A stretch of DNA of 64,000 nt from Cyclobacteriaceae bacterium (GCA_028278225.1 JANQEU010000075.1:1-64000); one strand, 5' to 3'. Numbered from the stretch's first letter, positions 27,601 to 37,707 are shown. Program-made: numbers and translations. Notes: generated by a model from the sequence alone, not told the origin.

Positions 27601-29232
27601 ATGGCTGAAATAATTAGAATGCCTAAGATGAGTGACACCATGGAAGAAGGTGTGATCGCGTCCTGGCTAAAAAAAGAGGGCGACCAGGTAAGTTCCGGGG
27701 ACATATTGGCGGAAGTTGAAACGGACAAGGCTACCATGGAACTGGAGTCGTATGAAGATGGGACGCTTTTGTATGTAGGGGTGAAGGAGAAGGATGCGGT
27801 CCCTGTAGATGGAGTGATCGCAATAATCGGTGAAAAAGGAGAGGATATTAGCAGTCTTCTGAAAGACGTCAATCAGGGCAATTCCTCTACGAGCACAAAG
27901 GCAGATCCTGTGGTAGAAGTGGCTGAGACGGGCTCATCGGTCCCCGTAGATACTTCAAATATCAATGCAACTGTAATTCGAATGCCAAAGATGAGTGATA
28001 CCATGGAAGAAGGTGTCATTGCATCCTGGTTGAAAAAGGTTGGGGATGATGTTGTTTCAGGGGATATCCTGGCTGAAGTGGAAACGGATAAGGCGACCAT
28101 GGAGCTGGAGTCTTATGACGATGGGAAATTACTTTATACGGCAGTTGAAGAAGGGAAAGGCGTTGCGGTGGATGGAATCATCGCCATTATTGGCGAGGAT
28201 GGAGCTGATTTTGAAGCACTGCTAAAGGCAGAGTCGACACCCGTCGAAGAACCCCAGTCCATCCAGGAGGAAAAAGTACAAGAGCCTGACACGGTACCGG
28301 TGCAAACCACAGCCAGTCCTGCGGAAGCAACCACTCCTCGGCTGTCAACAAATGGACGAATAAAAGCGTCTCCACTTGCAAAAAAATTAGCGGAAGAGAA
28401 AGGAATTGATCTGAACACTGTTCAGGGAAGTGGAGACGGTGGCAGGATCATAAAACGTGATATCGAGAATTATCAGCCCTCGGCCCAACCTGTGAGTACC
28501 ACCGGGGAACAGGATGCTCCCGTCTTTCAGATTCCGGCAGTTGTAGGAGAAGAGCGTTCGGAAGATATTGACCTTTCACAAATGCGAAAGACGATTGCCA
28601 AACGACTTTCGGACAGTAAGTTTTCGGCTCCTCACTTCTATGTGACCATGGAAATAAACATGGACAAAGCAATTGAGGCCAGAAAAAGCATGAATGAAAT
28701 AGCCCCGGTCAAGATTTCGTTCAATGACATGATCGTCAAGGCAACGGCTTCTGCACTGAGACAAAATCCGGAAGTGAATGTGAGTTGGTTGGGGGACAAA
28801 ATGGTAAGACATCACCATATCCACATAGGCGTGGCGGTAGCCATACCTGATGGCCTTATCGTTCCCGTCGTACGATTTGCTGATAACAAATCTCTGGCCC
28901 ATATTTCTGCCGAGGTTAAAGAACTTGGACAAAAGGCCAGGGATAAAAAACTTCAACCGGAGGAATTTTCAGGAAATACATTCACAATTTCAAACCTGGG
29001 TATGTTTGGCGTTGAGGAATTTACAGCGATCATCAATCCACCCGATGCCTGTATTTTAGCCATAGGCGGGATAAAAGAGACGGTGATCGTTGAAAATGGT
29101 GAGATGCGGCCGGGAAATGTTATGAAAGTGACCCTGTCATGCGATCACAGAGCGGTGGATGGAGCTAAAGGTGCTGCATTCCTCAAGACTTTAAAGGATC
29201 TGTTGGAGGATCCTGTACGTATTTTGATATGA
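27601..29232 (+). CDS. pyruvate dehydrogenase complex E2 (dihydrolipoyl acetyltransferase), two lipoyl domains
   Basis: A 543-aa E2 component that transfers acetyl groups from lipoyl arms to CoA. Two nearly identical lipoyl domains (about 1-80 and 122-200) carry the lipoylated lysine in ETDKATMEL (K43 and K164). A linker rich in Glu/Pro/Thr precedes the E3-binding domain (about 255-292, RIKASPLAKKLAEEKGIDL), and the catalytic domain ends with DHRAVDGA (H516). The repeated motif PKMSDTMEEGVIASWLKK in both lipoyl domains and the acetyltransferase type suggest pyruvate as the substrate rather than branched-chain 2-oxo acids. E1 and E3 genes are not in the window. A terminator follows at 29301. 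Confidence 0.93.
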   Translation: MAEIIRMPKMSDTMEEGVIASWLKKEGDQVSSGDILAEVETDKATMELESYEDGTLLYVGVKEKDAVPVDGVIAIIGEKGEDISSLLKDVNQGNSSTSTKADPVVEVAETGSSVPVDTSNINATVIRMPKMSDTMEEGVIASWLKKVGDDVVSGDILAEVETDKATMELESYDDGKLLYTAVEEGKGVAVDGIIAIIGEDGADFEALLKAESTPVEEPQSIQEEKVQEPDTVPVQTTASPAEATTPRLSTNGRIKASPLAKKLAEEKGIDLNTVQGSGDGGRIIKRDIENYQPSAQPVSTTGEQDAPVFQIPAVVGEERSEDIDLSQMRKTIAKRLSDSKFSAPHFYVTMEINMDKAIEARKSMNEIAPVKISFNDMIVKATASALRQNPEVNVSWLGDKMVRHHHIHIGVAVAIPDGLIVPVVRFADNKSLAHISAEVKELGQKARDKKLQPEEFSGNTFTISNLGMFGVEEFTAIINPPDACILAIGGIKETVIVENGEMRPGNVMKVTLSCDHRAVDGAKGAAFLKTLKDLLEDPVRILI

Positions 29233-29300
29233 CCGTAATTGAGTCATAGAAGATCGAAAGATTGATATTTTCAGTCCGGAAACAGGGGCAGTGAAATTCA

Positions 29301-29335
29301 GTTCTGTCAATTTTGGCAGAACTTCTTTATTTTTC
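29301..29335 (+). terminator. rho-independent terminator after the E2 gene
   Basis: Arms GTTCTGTC (29301-29308) and GGCAGAAC (29315-29322), 8 pairs with one T-G, loop of 6 nt, followed by the T-rich TTCTTTATTTTTC. It lies 68 nt after the E2 stop and about 100 nt before hslV. Confidence 0.75.
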
Positions 29336-29435
29336 TCACTTTTCAAGGGCCGATTCTGATTATTACCTGCCAAATTGTAAGAATTATTGATAATGGTATC
29401 TTAATTGTGGCCTGAGTTATTATAATTTATGAACG

Positions 29436-29978
29436 ATGAATAATCAAAAGATACATTCCACCACTGTTCTGGCAGTGAAACACAATGGTAAAATCGCGAT
29501 AGGAGCAGATGGCCAGGCAACTATGGGAAATACTGTTGCGAAGAGTCATGTCAAGAAGATCAGAAAACTCTCCGATGGCAAGATCATAACGGGCTTTGCA
29601 GGGTCAACAGCTGATGCCTTCACTTTGCTGGACAGATTCGACGAAAAACTAAGTACTTATTCCGGGAACCTGAAGCGGGCCGCTGTGGAACTCGCTAAAG
29701 ACTGGAGAATGGATAAATATCTTCGTCAGCTGGAAGCAATGATGATTGTAGCGGATGCGAAAGAAATGCTTGTAGTGTCCGGAACCGGAGATGTGTTGGA
29801 ACCGGATGAGGATGTAGCATCCATAGGAAGTGGTTCACAATATGCCAAATCGGCCGCCCTGGCACTAAAGAAACATGCAGATCACTTATCCGCAGAAGAA
29901 ATGGTGAAAGAAAGTTTAACCATTGCGGCCGATATCTGTATTTATACAAATCATAATCATGTCATTGAAGTGTTATAG
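29436..29978 (+). CDS. hslV: HslV, ATP-dependent protease peptidase subunit
   Basis: A 180-aa threonine protease of the HslUV (ClpQY) complex. After a short propeptide the sequence [20 protein letters not shown] gives the catalytic N-terminal threonine (T9 of the precursor). Other family segments are [64 protein letters not shown] and [16 protein letters not shown] at the end. The partner ATPase gene hslU is not beside it, unlike in many bacteria. The 203-bp upstream gap contains the E2 terminator and no clear promoter. Confidence 0.95.
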   Translation: MNNQKIHSTTVLAVKHNGKIAIGADGQATMGNTVAKSHVKKIRKLSDGKIITGFAGSTADAFTLLDRFDEKLSTYSGNLKRAAVELAKDWRMDKYLRQLEAMMIVADAKEMLVVSGTGDVLEPDEDVASIGSGSQYAKSAALALKKHADHLSAEEMVKESLTIAADICIYTNHNHVIEVL

Positions 29979-30065
29979 TGCAGGAGCTAACTGCAAACCC
30001 TTAGTCGGAAGAACGGATTAATTTTAAGATCATAATTATCCTGTTTACGAACCAACTGTTTATCC

Positions 30066-30416
30066 ATGCAAATGAAAATTTATCACAATCCGCGATGCCG
30101 AAAGAGTCGCGAAAGCTTGAACCTGTTGAATGAGCGGGAAATCAAACCGGAAATTGTAGAGTATTTAAAAGACAATCCCTCCTTTGATGAGTTAAGGAGT
30201 ATTGTCGCAAAATTAGGTATCAAATCTTTCGAACTCATCCGGAAAGGTGAACAGGTCTTCAAGGAGAACTATAAGGGGAAAGATCTGACAGATGATGAGT
30301 GGATCCAGGCAATGGTTGATAATCCAATTCTGATCGAACGACCTATCGTTGTCAAAGGTGATCGTGCGGTTATCGGAAGACCACCGGAAAAGGTTTTGAC
30401 GTTGATTAATAGTTAA
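30066..30416 (+). CDS. arsC: ArsC-family arsenate reductase (glutaredoxin type)
   Basis: A 116-aa thioredoxin-fold protein of the ArsC/Spx/YffB superfamily. The catalytic cysteine lies in IYHNPRCRKSRESL (C9 if ATG 30072 is used); the arsenate-binding arginines are in ERPIVV and GRPPE. ArsC reduces arsenate to arsenite using glutaredoxin. No other ars gene is near, so a YffB-like function in thiol metabolism is also possible. Two in-frame ATG codons (30066, 30072) are equally acceptable starts. Confidence 0.82.
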   Translation: MQMKIYHNPRCRKSRESLNLLNEREIKPEIVEYLKDNPSFDELRSIVAKLGIKSFELIRKGEQVFKENYKGKDLTDDEWIQAMVDNPILIERPIVVKGDRAVIGRPPEKVLTLINS

Positions 30417-30418
30417 TA

Positions 30419-30461
30419 GTTGCTGGTTGTTGGCTGGATGCAAAAACCAGCAACCAGCAAC
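30419..30461. repeat. 15-bp hairpin between convergent arsC and M16 peptidase genes
   Basis: Arms GTTGCTGGTTGTTGG (30419-30433) and CCAGCAACCAGCAAC (30447-30461) pair over 15 bp with one G-T. Each arm is itself a short direct repeat (GTTGCTG, GTTGTTG). It starts 3 nt after the arsC stop and ends 12 nt before the stop of the opposite gene, so it could act on both transcripts, though no T-run follows. It could be a dispersed repeat copy. Confidence 0.65.
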
Positions 30462-30472
30462 TGGTAACAAGC

Positions 30473-33265
30473 CTACCCCTCGGGGTATAATACGATCTTA
30501 ATAGCCTTCTCAAGGTCAATGAGTTCATTTGCGATGGATTGGAGATCATCACTATTTAGATTTTCGACAAACGTCTCAAAATCATTCCAGCCATCCAGGT
30601 CATTTTCATTATAATAATATGAATTTAGCCTGCTTATCCACCATCTGTTTCGTTTCTGATTTTCCTCCCAATCCAGAGATTGCCCCTCCTGCACTTTGAT
30701 TATATCCTCTTCCGAAACCCCATTTTTTTGAATGTTTTCAAGCTCGGTAAATGCTGCCGTAATCAATCGATCTACATTATCCGGCCCACATGGAAACCTG
30801 ATATTAAATCGATAGTTCTCATATGGCTTGCTGGATGCTGATCCACTTGCTCTTGCTGAATACACACCACTTTCGTCCTCCCTGAGGATATCAATGAGCC
30901 TGTTGCTAAGGACTTCCCCCAGTGAATTCAAAAGATATCGTTTCGGTTTCTCCAGGTCCCGTTCACCGATAAAGTTGATCGTAACCTGACTTTTGGGATC
31001 TGTTCCCTTATATACTTTTTCATCTAAAGGAGCATCAGGAGGTCTTACTCCTACATCTTTCCATGTTTCCGTGCGTCCGGTATTTGGCAGGCTTCCCAGG
31101 TATGTTTCAAAAAGTGGTTTAGCCTCCTCCAGATCGAGGTTTCCTACAAAAAAGAAAATAAAATCCCCGGCATTGGAAAATCGATCCTGATAAATTTCGA
31201 AAGCTCTGTCCAAGTCAATCTGGTCTAATTCCTCATCCGTAGGAAACCCACCGCCTCTCGGATGGTCCTGGGTCATGATCTTTGTAACCTGATCGCTGTA
31301 ATAATTCTCAGGACTTGCCATTATGTTTTGGATGATCATCTTGTATCTGGACATTAGAGACTGATAGCTGGTTTCATCCTTTCGAGGCTGGGTGAAATAT
31401 AAATGGATAAGCTGCAGCATGGTTTCAAAGTCTTTCGGAGCAGCATTTCCGTTGAATCCCTCCCGGAGCGCACCAATATAAGGCGAAACCTGAACGGTCT
31501 TACCAGTGAGCGTTTTCTGGAGGTCAATGAGGGACAAGTCCTTGATGCCTCCCTGTCCCACTATGGTGGAAGACATGGAAGCGGATTGGTAGTCTTCATC
31601 AGGGTATATTGAGTGCCCGCCGATACTGTAAGCGGACATCAGTATTTCATCATTTTGAAAATCGGTTTCTTTCACTACAATTCTCACACCATTGGAAAGA
31701 GTAAGCTCCGTGGTTCCTGTCGTTTCATTTTCCGACTCCCCGACTACTTCACCGGGTGTGGGTGGATTTTCGATCAATCCTTCTTCGCTGATGTTGTCCT
31801 CGTAGGGCTCGATGTTTTCCAGATCAATATCATTTAGTGTGGCCAGGATTTCTTCTTCCGTAGGTAATGTGACGCCTTCCTTATCTATTCCTGTTACAAT
31901 TACAACTCGATTTTCATCGGTAATCCACTTTTCAGCCAATTGATTTATTTCCTCGAGCCGTATGCCCGGACTTATGAGCTTAAAAAATTCCAACTCAAAT
32001 TCAATACCCGGAGATGGTTCATTGTCCAAAAAGTGACGTATATACTCAGCTGCATAGCTTCGGGATTCTGTTTTACCCATCTCCTTGACTGCACCGTCCA
32101 GGGCGTTCTCGAGGTTTTGAATAGCTCTTCTCAATTCTCCACCTGTGAATCCATGACGTTTTACTCTTTCATTTTCAATTACCAAAGCTTCCAAGCCCCT
32201 GTTGAGTCCATTTTCTCCTACCACCGCAAAGGACGAATAATTGTCCAGGGCCCGCACAAATCCTCCGTAGCTGGAATTGGCGAAAATAAATGGAGGATCA
32301 GCAGATTGAGTCAGCTCCTGGAGCCTCTGACTGAGCATTTGATTGTAAAGAATCTGTAGGTAGTAATTTCGAAAGTCCAGCAGTGTATTTGATTCCTGTT
32401 TTTCCAGCTTGTAGATCATCTGGACAGCCGTGAAAGCATTCTCTTTGTCTTTCGTAATTGCCACAAGAGTCTCTTCATGCCCTGGTACTTCATTCGAGAC
32501 CTTTTCACGGGGATCTTGAATCAACGGTATCTTTGAAAATCGTTCCTTGATCTTGATTTCAAGTTCGTCCATGTCCATGTCTCCCACGGCAATCAAAGCC
32601 ATTAAATCAGGCCGGTACCAATCACGATAAAACTTCTTTATGGTCTCATACTCAGCATTTTCAATGATTTCCCTGGTTCCGATCGGTAGCCGGTCAGCAT
32701 AGCGGGAATTTTTAAAAAGTATAGGAAAGTACTGGTCCCTCATACGCTGCTGAGCGCCCTGTCCAAGTCGCCATTCTTCCACTACAACGCCCCTTTCCTT
32801 GTCAACTTCTTCATTGTCAAATGAAACCCCGTATGCCCAGTCCTCCAGGACTGTCAGTCCTTTGTCAATGAGCTCAGGGTCATCAGTTGGCATGGGAAGG
32901 ATGTACACCGTTTCCTCGAAACTGGTATAGGCGTTGAGATCAGCTCCGAACTCCACACCAATGGACTGTAAGAAGTCAACCAGGTCATTTTTTTCGAAAT
33001 TGCGTGATCCGTTGAATGCCATATGTTCGACAAAATGGGCAATTCCCAGTTGGTTATCATCCTCCTGCATGGAGCCTGCATTCACAACCAGTCGGAATTG
33101 AACCCGATTTTCGGGATAAGTATTATTTCTCAGGTAGTAGGTTAGCCCGTTATCCAATTTCCCTATCCGGACGTTTGAATCCAGGGGAATGGCGGGAGGG
33201 GTCTGGGCCTGAGTAAGCCCCGCGACCAAAAAATAAATAGCGAGATAATTTACAAGCTGTTTCAT
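30473..33265 (-). CDS. M16-family (PqqL-like) zinc peptidase, exported
   Basis: A 930-aa peptidase with a signal peptide ending near AGLTQA. The active M16 domain has the inverted zinc motif HFVEH (H77, E80, H81) and the downstream glutamate region ERGVVVEEWR. A second, inactive M16 half follows from about residue 500, so both halves of the clamshell are in one chain, as in PqqL and Bacteroidota relatives. It degrades peptides in the periplasm. The minus-strand upstream gap (33266-33359) shows CATCTTTG as a possible -7 site but no proper -33. Confidence 0.9.
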   Translation of the reverse strand: MKQLVNYLAIYFLVAGLTQAQTPPAIPLDSNVRIGKLDNGLTYYLRNNTYPENRVQFRLVVNAGSMQEDDNQLGIAHFVEHMAFNGSRNFEKNDLVDFLQSIGVEFGADLNAYTSFEETVYILPMPTDDPELIDKGLTVLEDWAYGVSFDNEEVDKERGVVVEEWRLGQGAQQRMRDQYFPILFKNSRYADRLPIGTREIIENAEYETIKKFYRDWYRPDLMALIAVGDMDMDELEIKIKERFSKIPLIQDPREKVSNEVPGHEETLVAITKDKENAFTAVQMIYKLEKQESNTLLDFRNYYLQILYNQMLSQRLQELTQSADPPFIFANSSYGGFVRALDNYSSFAVVGENGLNRGLEALVIENERVKRHGFTGGELRRAIQNLENALDGAVKEMGKTESRSYAAEYIRHFLDNEPSPGIEFELEFFKLISPGIRLEEINQLAEKWITDENRVVIVTGIDKEGVTLPTEEEILATLNDIDLENIEPYEDNISEEGLIENPPTPGEVVGESENETTGTTELTLSNGVRIVVKETDFQNDEILMSAYSIGGHSIYPDEDYQSASMSSTIVGQGGIKDLSLIDLQKTLTGKTVQVSPYIGALREGFNGNAAPKDFETMLQLIHLYFTQPRKDETSYQSLMSRYKMIIQNIMASPENYYSDQVTKIMTQDHPRGGGFPTDEELDQIDLDRAFEIYQDRFSNAGDFIFFFVGNLDLEEAKPLFETYLGSLPNTGRTETWKDVGVRPPDAPLDEKVYKGTDPKSQVTINFIGERDLEKPKRYLLNSLGEVLSNRLIDILREDESGVYSARASGSASSKPYENYRFNIRFPCGPDNVDRLITAAFTELENIQKNGVSEEDIIKVQEGQSLDWEENQKRNRWWISRLNSYYYNENDLDGWNDFETFVENLNSDDLQSIANELIDLEKAIKIVLYPEG

Positions 33266-33359
33266 GTTAAGCAGTTATTTGTGAAAAATATTGATTACGC
33301 CTCAAAGATGGTGAATAGATGTCTATGAAGCATCAACAGTTACTAAAATATCTCTCCTT

Positions 33360-36300
33360 TTATTCCGGAAGCGTTAGAAATGGTTGATTCAGATCTTCAA
33401 GTTTCAGATTTATTTCCGGAATTTTATTATCCGTCAGTTCCTTTAGTCTTGACAAAATTTCATCGAGTTCTCCTGACATTTCTTCAAAAACTTCCAAAGC
33501 CTGATCAGTTGGCGGATAATCGCCTCTCTGCTGATCCGCCATCAAAAATGCCAGCCGGTTATTCACCTTGATCCCATAATTCAAAGGATCCTGACGGCTT
33601 TTGTTTTTGGTTTGATGAATACTATTTTCAATCTCCGAAAGATTATTCATAAATTCTTCAAGCATCCGGATCGTGGCCTCATCGGACAGATTTTCTTTGA
33701 TGAAATTGTACTGCTTCCTGATTTTAGCGATATCATTCATTGATTCATGAGCTTCACTGACTTTATCCCTCACGTTGATCAAAAACTCAAATTGTCTTCT
33801 GAAGTCTTCCTCAGTGTTAGGTAACCGGGGATCCTTGAGGATCTCAAATTCCTGTTCCACTATTGCTACCCCGTTCACCGTAAGTGTGGCCTTGTAAACC
33901 CCGGGTATTGCCTTCGGGCCAAGATTGGGTGAAGAATAAAGTACCATCCCCGGAAACTCCGTAAATCCATCATATCTCATGTTCCAGACCTGGCTGTTTC
34001 CTCCATTCTTAACTGTTATTTTATTTTTCTTCTCTTTTGCAAAGTTTGAAAAAGATCTTATGATCGTCCCTGAAAGCTCTGTGATCTCCAGTTTCACGGT
34101 ATCCTTTTCATTTGAAACGAAATAATTGAAAAGTACTCCGCTAGGGTGATTTTCACCTTCGGTCTTTTTGTTGAATCTTCCCCATCCGGATTGCTGCATG
34201 CGGTAGGACTTCTTTGGCTTATAGAGGTATGAACTGAGGTTTTTGATGTCATCATTTAATTGTCTAACCGGGGAGAGGTCATCAATCATCCAAAAACTGC
34301 GACCATGTGTTGCGGCGATGAGATATTCGTCCCTTACATGAAGATCTCTGATTGATGTGACCGGCAAATTCAATTGAAATGGTTGCCAGTTCATTCCATC
34401 ATCGAACGAAATGTACATTCCCCATTCAGTTCCTGCATATAATAGTCCTTTCCTTTCGGTATCGGCACGTATAGCTCTTGTATAATGATTCGGATCAATG
34501 CCTTTGGTTATCAAAGTCCATGTTTGGCCATAATCCGCAGATTTAAAAAGGTATGGAGTGTAGTCTCCGAATTTATAAGTAGTGCCCGCAATGTAAACAC
34601 CACCTTTTTCATGGGGATCTATGTCAATACAATTGATCATGTTATTGGCAGGAGACATTGGTGGTGTGACGTCCTGCCAGGTTTGTCCTCCGTCTTTTGT
34701 AATTTGAACCAGACCATCGTCACTTCCTGCGTAGATCACCCCCTCCTCATGCGGGCTTTCAGCCATCGCAAAGATGGTTCCGTAATATTCAACTCCTGTG
34801 TTATCCTGCGTAATTGGCCCTCCTGAAGAGCGTAATGTTTTTGGATCATTTCTGGTCAGATCAGGACTTATAACGCTCCAACTTTGTCCTTCGTCCGTAG
34901 TGACATGCAGGTAATTTGAACCGGCATATAGCTTGTCACTGTTATGAGGACTGAACATTACAGGAAAATTCCAATTGAAGCGATATTTCATCACCTCCAC
35001 ACCAGAACCTGCAGGATTGTACGGCCATATATTCACGGATCGTGTCTGACCGATATTATGATCTCTTCGCATCATGTAGCCCTTATATGTTCCTCCATAT
35101 ACAATGTTCGGATCATCAGGATCAGGAGCCAGGTGAGCGCTTTCACCGCCGGCGGTGCTTTCCCAGTGTGATTCATTTATCGAGTTTCCACTGCTTCGGT
35201 GCAGAATCCGGACGGTACTATTGTCCTGTTGGGCACCAAGGATCCTAAAAGGGAAGTTATTATCGGTTGTAACACGATAGAACTGGGCTGTAGGTTGATT
35301 GTGATATGTGGTCCAGTTTTCTCCTCCGTCGTAAGATATCTGACCGCCTCCGTCATCGGCCATTGCCATCCTTTTATTATTTAGCGGGTCAATCCACAGG
35401 TCATGGTGATCCCCGTGAGGGGCATTGAAACTTTCAAAGGTCTTTCCCCCATCGTTCGAACGGTGATAGCTCACGTTCAAAACATAGACACGATCTTCGT
35501 TTTGCGTGTCGGCGTAGATCCGGGTATAATACCATGCCCTCTGGCGAAGCGCATTGTTGGAATTAATATATTTCCAATTCTCACCTCCGTCATCGGATCT
35601 GTAGACTCCGCCTTTTTTGTTTTCAACTATAAACCAGATCCTGTTGGAGTTGACAGGGGAAATGGTTACACCTGATATTCCCCAAACGTCATCAGGAAGC
35701 CCTGGTTTTTTGGAAATGTCCTCCCAGCTGTCTCCACCGTCAAAACTTCTCCATAGTTTACTGCCGGGACCGCCACTGTCCATTCGATATCCGTTTCGCA
35801 CAATTTGCCAGGTGCTTGCATAGATAATTCTGGGATTGTTCGGGTCAAGTATCAGGTCCACTGCTCCGGCCTTGTCAGATTCGTAGAGAATTTTCTCCCA
35901 TGTCTTTCCTCCGTCTTTACTGCGAAATACTCCCCTTTCAGCGTTTGGTTTCCAAAGATTTCCCATCGCTGCCACGTAGACCCAATCCGGATCGTCCGGA
36001 TGGATCCTGATCCTCGAAATATGTTCCGAATTTCTAAGTCCGATGTGTTTCCAGGTTTTTCCCGCGTCAGTACTACGCCACATTCCCCATCCGGATGAAA
36101 CATTGCCCCTTACAGTCTGTTCTCCTTCACCCACATAGATGACATTCGGATCCTTGTCACTGGCAGAAACAGCTCCAATGGATCCTCCGAAATACCCGTC
36201 AGAGATACATTCCCAGGTTTGGCCACCATCCATCGTTTTCCAAACACCTCCTCCGGCAGTTCCCATATAGTACAGATTTTCCTTTCCGGTCACTCCGGTG

Positions 36301-36491
36301 ATTGCGCCAGCTCTTCCACCACGAAACGGACCAACGAGTCGCCATTTCATGCCACCGAATTTTTCTTCGGGAACTGGAGTGAAAGACGGGGTTGAACTTT
36401 TGCGTCTTTGGGCATCTGCATTCAATGTGAAGCAGAATGTAACGGACAATATGATCAGATATCGTGCGGTGATTTTTGGTTTTGTGAACAT
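33360..36491 (-). CDS. large exported sortilin/BNR-repeat propeller protein (copy 1)
   Basis: A 1043-aa secreted protein (signal peptide ending ADAQ) from the group often labelled 'glycosyl hydrolase' or WD40/YVTN/BNR-like. It starts MKWRLVGPFRGGRAGAITG and has many BNR/Asp-box repeats (S-x-D-G-G-x-x-W; for example SKDGGKTWEKIL, SDDGGENWKYI), probably forming two propellers as in sortilin/VPS10. A beta-rich region (about 740-890) and a helical C-terminal region follow. No catalytic residues are recognisable. A paralogue of the same length is at 41858-44995. ATG 36491 is chosen over 36527 because it starts the signal peptide and lies downstream of the promoter. Confidence 0.8.
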   Translation of the reverse strand: MFTKPKITARYLIILSVTFCFTLNADAQRRKSSTPSFTPVPEEKFGGMKWRLVGPFRGGRAGAITGVTGKENLYYMGTAGGGVWKTMDGGQTWECISDGYFGGSIGAVSASDKDPNVIYVGEGEQTVRGNVSSGWGMWRSTDAGKTWKHIGLRNSEHISRIRIHPDDPDWVYVAAMGNLWKPNAERGVFRSKDGGKTWEKILYESDKAGAVDLILDPNNPRIIYASTWQIVRNGYRMDSGGPGSKLWRSFDGGDSWEDISKKPGLPDDVWGISGVTISPVNSNRIWFIVENKKGGVYRSDDGGENWKYINSNNALRQRAWYYTRIYADTQNEDRVYVLNVSYHRSNDGGKTFESFNAPHGDHHDLWIDPLNNKRMAMADDGGGQISYDGGENWTTYHNQPTAQFYRVTTDNNFPFRILGAQQDNSTVRILHRSSGNSINESHWESTAGGESAHLAPDPDDPNIVYGGTYKGYMMRRDHNIGQTRSVNIWPYNPAGSGVEVMKYRFNWNFPVMFSPHNSDKLYAGSNYLHVTTDEGQSWSVISPDLTRNDPKTLRSSGGPITQDNTGVEYYGTIFAMAESPHEEGVIYAGSDDGLVQITKDGGQTWQDVTPPMSPANNMINCIDIDPHEKGGVYIAGTTYKFGDYTPYLFKSADYGQTWTLITKGIDPNHYTRAIRADTERKGLLYAGTEWGMYISFDDGMNWQPFQLNLPVTSIRDLHVRDEYLIAATHGRSFWMIDDLSPVRQLNDDIKNLSSYLYKPKKSYRMQQSGWGRFNKKTEGENHPSGVLFNYFVSNEKDTVKLEITELSGTIIRSFSNFAKEKKNKITVKNGGNSQVWNMRYDGFTEFPGMVLYSSPNLGPKAIPGVYKATLTVNGVAIVEQEFEILKDPRLPNTEEDFRRQFEFLINVRDKVSEAHESMNDIAKIRKQYNFIKENLSDEATIRMLEEFMNNLSEIENSIHQTKNKSRQDPLNYGIKVNNRLAFLMADQQRGDYPPTDQALEVFEEMSGELDEILSRLKELTDNKIPEINLKLEDLNQPFLTLPE

Positions 36492-36514
36492 GGCATTTAC
36501 AGTGATGTGACTGA

Positions 36515-36545
36515 GAAAGATACTCAATTTAGGCTATCACTCAAA
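36515..36545 (-). promoter_or_regulatory. promoter of BNR-repeat gene copy 1
   Basis: On the minus strand TTTG (36545-36542), 19 bp, then TATCTTTC (36522-36515), one mismatch from TAnnTTTG. The predicted start of transcription is near 36511, about 20 nt before ATG 36491. This supports that start over the one at 36527, which would lie upstream of the transcript. Confidence 0.5.
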
Positions 36546-36564
36546 TGGATATTGGCAAGGACAA

Positions 36565-37200
36565 TTATTGAATTATATAGGCGGTCTCAATATAGTCCAA
36601 CTCGGGGTAGCGGCGTTGAAGAAAACTATTTCCAAACTGGTATATGGAATCCTGTTTTGTGGCTGGCTCATTTCCGTATTCATCGAAAAATTCGTATACG
36701 TTATCCATTCCCCTGGTCACCCTGCCCACAACCGGAAACCCGATGACATCATTATAGGCAATGGTATCAAGTTTGTCGTTATCATTTAAATTGATGAAAA
36801 TTTGCGTGGTTCTGCTTTCGGGTCCTCCCCGGGCAAAAGCCACCGTACCTAGTTTGTTACCCTGCAACACGGGCTCGTCAGGGATCCTGTATTCTTTCCA
36901 GGCATTATTGAACGCCGAGTCACCGGAGATACCAAATTGAACTACATAGTCCGGGACAACTCTGAAAATGGCAATGTCATTATAAAAACCATACCGAATG
37001 AGCTGATACAATCTGTCCACTGCCGCCGGGGACCACCTGCGGACGGCTTCTATTTCAAAATCCCCATGTGTGGTTTCAAACCTTGCTGTAAAAACTTCGG
37101 GTGCGCGTTTGGAAACCCATGATTTTTTGACGGGCAAATCCGCACAACCGAGGACAAGTAGAAGTACAATCAGCAATGAAAATCTATTACTAAACATCAT
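36565..37200 (-). CDS. cyclophilin-type peptidyl-prolyl isomerase, lipoprotein
   Basis: A 211-aa lipoprotein (lipobox LLVLGC, C19) with a cyclophilin domain from about residue 37: FETTHGDFEIEAVRRWSPAAVDRLYQL, GFYNDIAIFRVVPDYVVQFG (contains the catalytic-site pattern F-R-V-V), LGTVAFARGGPESRTTQIFINL and PVVGRVTRGMDNVYEFF. It probably helps fold exported proteins. The downstream barrel of the BNR gene (stop to start gap 73 bp) and upstream DinB gene (6-nt gap) flank it. ATG 37200 and 37197 are both possible starts. Confidence 0.88.
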   Translation of the reverse strand: MMFSNRFSLLIVLLLVLGCADLPVKKSWVSKRAPEVFTARFETTHGDFEIEAVRRWSPAAVDRLYQLIRYGFYNDIAIFRVVPDYVVQFGISGDSAFNNAWKEYRIPDEPVLQGNKLGTVAFARGGPESRTTQIFINLNDNDKLDTIAYNDVIGFPVVGRVTRGMDNVYEFFDEYGNEPATKQDSIYQFGNSFLQRRYPELDYIETAYIIQ

Positions 37201-37206
37201 GATAAT

Positions 37207-37707
37207 TTAATAATTATCGATCATACAGGGCTGATAATCAGATAGTATTTGTCGGATATGGTGCTCCAGGTGTGCAATGTAATCGCATATAAAGTAATAA
37301 AGATTCGTTTCGTGTGCCTTTGGAATTGTTTTCCACGCTATCAGATCCAGATTGTGTAAAGTGACCGGTTTCGACATCCTTTCAATTGATATTTGTGCTA
37401 TTAGATGGGAAATATGCCGGTTATATTCAAACCAAAGATTTATTAAACTCTCCCAGGCTTCTGTTTGGTATCCTTGCAATGCTACCCAGTGGTCCTGCTC
37501 ATATCCTTCGAAAAGCAAATCATCTTTTTGTTGCGCCTGGACGAATCTTTTGTGATTGTGGTTCGCCGAATCAATGAGGTGCCCCAGGATCTCTTTTTTC
37601 GACCATTTGCCGTCAGGTTTGTACTCACTTTGGGAATCAGTTATGCCTTGTAACAGCGGTTTTACCTTCTCAATTATTTCAAGCAAGATTTTTCCCGGGT
37701 TCTCCAT
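37207..37707 (-). CDS. DinB-family protein
   Basis: A 166-aa protein with a four-helix DinB/YfiT bundle. Metal-binding histidines appear in ILGHLIDSANHNHKRFVQ and near the C-terminus in DYIAHLEHHIRQIL. Members are metal-dependent thiol or sugar transferases, but most have no assigned role. ATG 37707 shares one base with the stop of the upstream gene (TGATG), so translation is coupled; a longer frame to 37758 would overlap that gene and is unlikely. Confidence 0.85.
   Translation of the reverse strand: MENPGKILLEIIEKVKPLLQGITDSQSEYKPDGKWSKKEILGHLIDSANHNHKRFVQAQQKDDLLFEGYEQDHWVALQGYQTEAWESLINLWFEYNRHISHLIAQISIERMSKPVTLHNLDLIAWKTIPKAHETNLYYFICDYIAHLEHHIRQILSDYQPCMIDNY

Noticed and set aside
29436..29978. 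HslV as truncated at the C-terminus
   Set aside because: The last conserved segment ([11 protein letters not shown]) is present; the small difference in length is within family variation.
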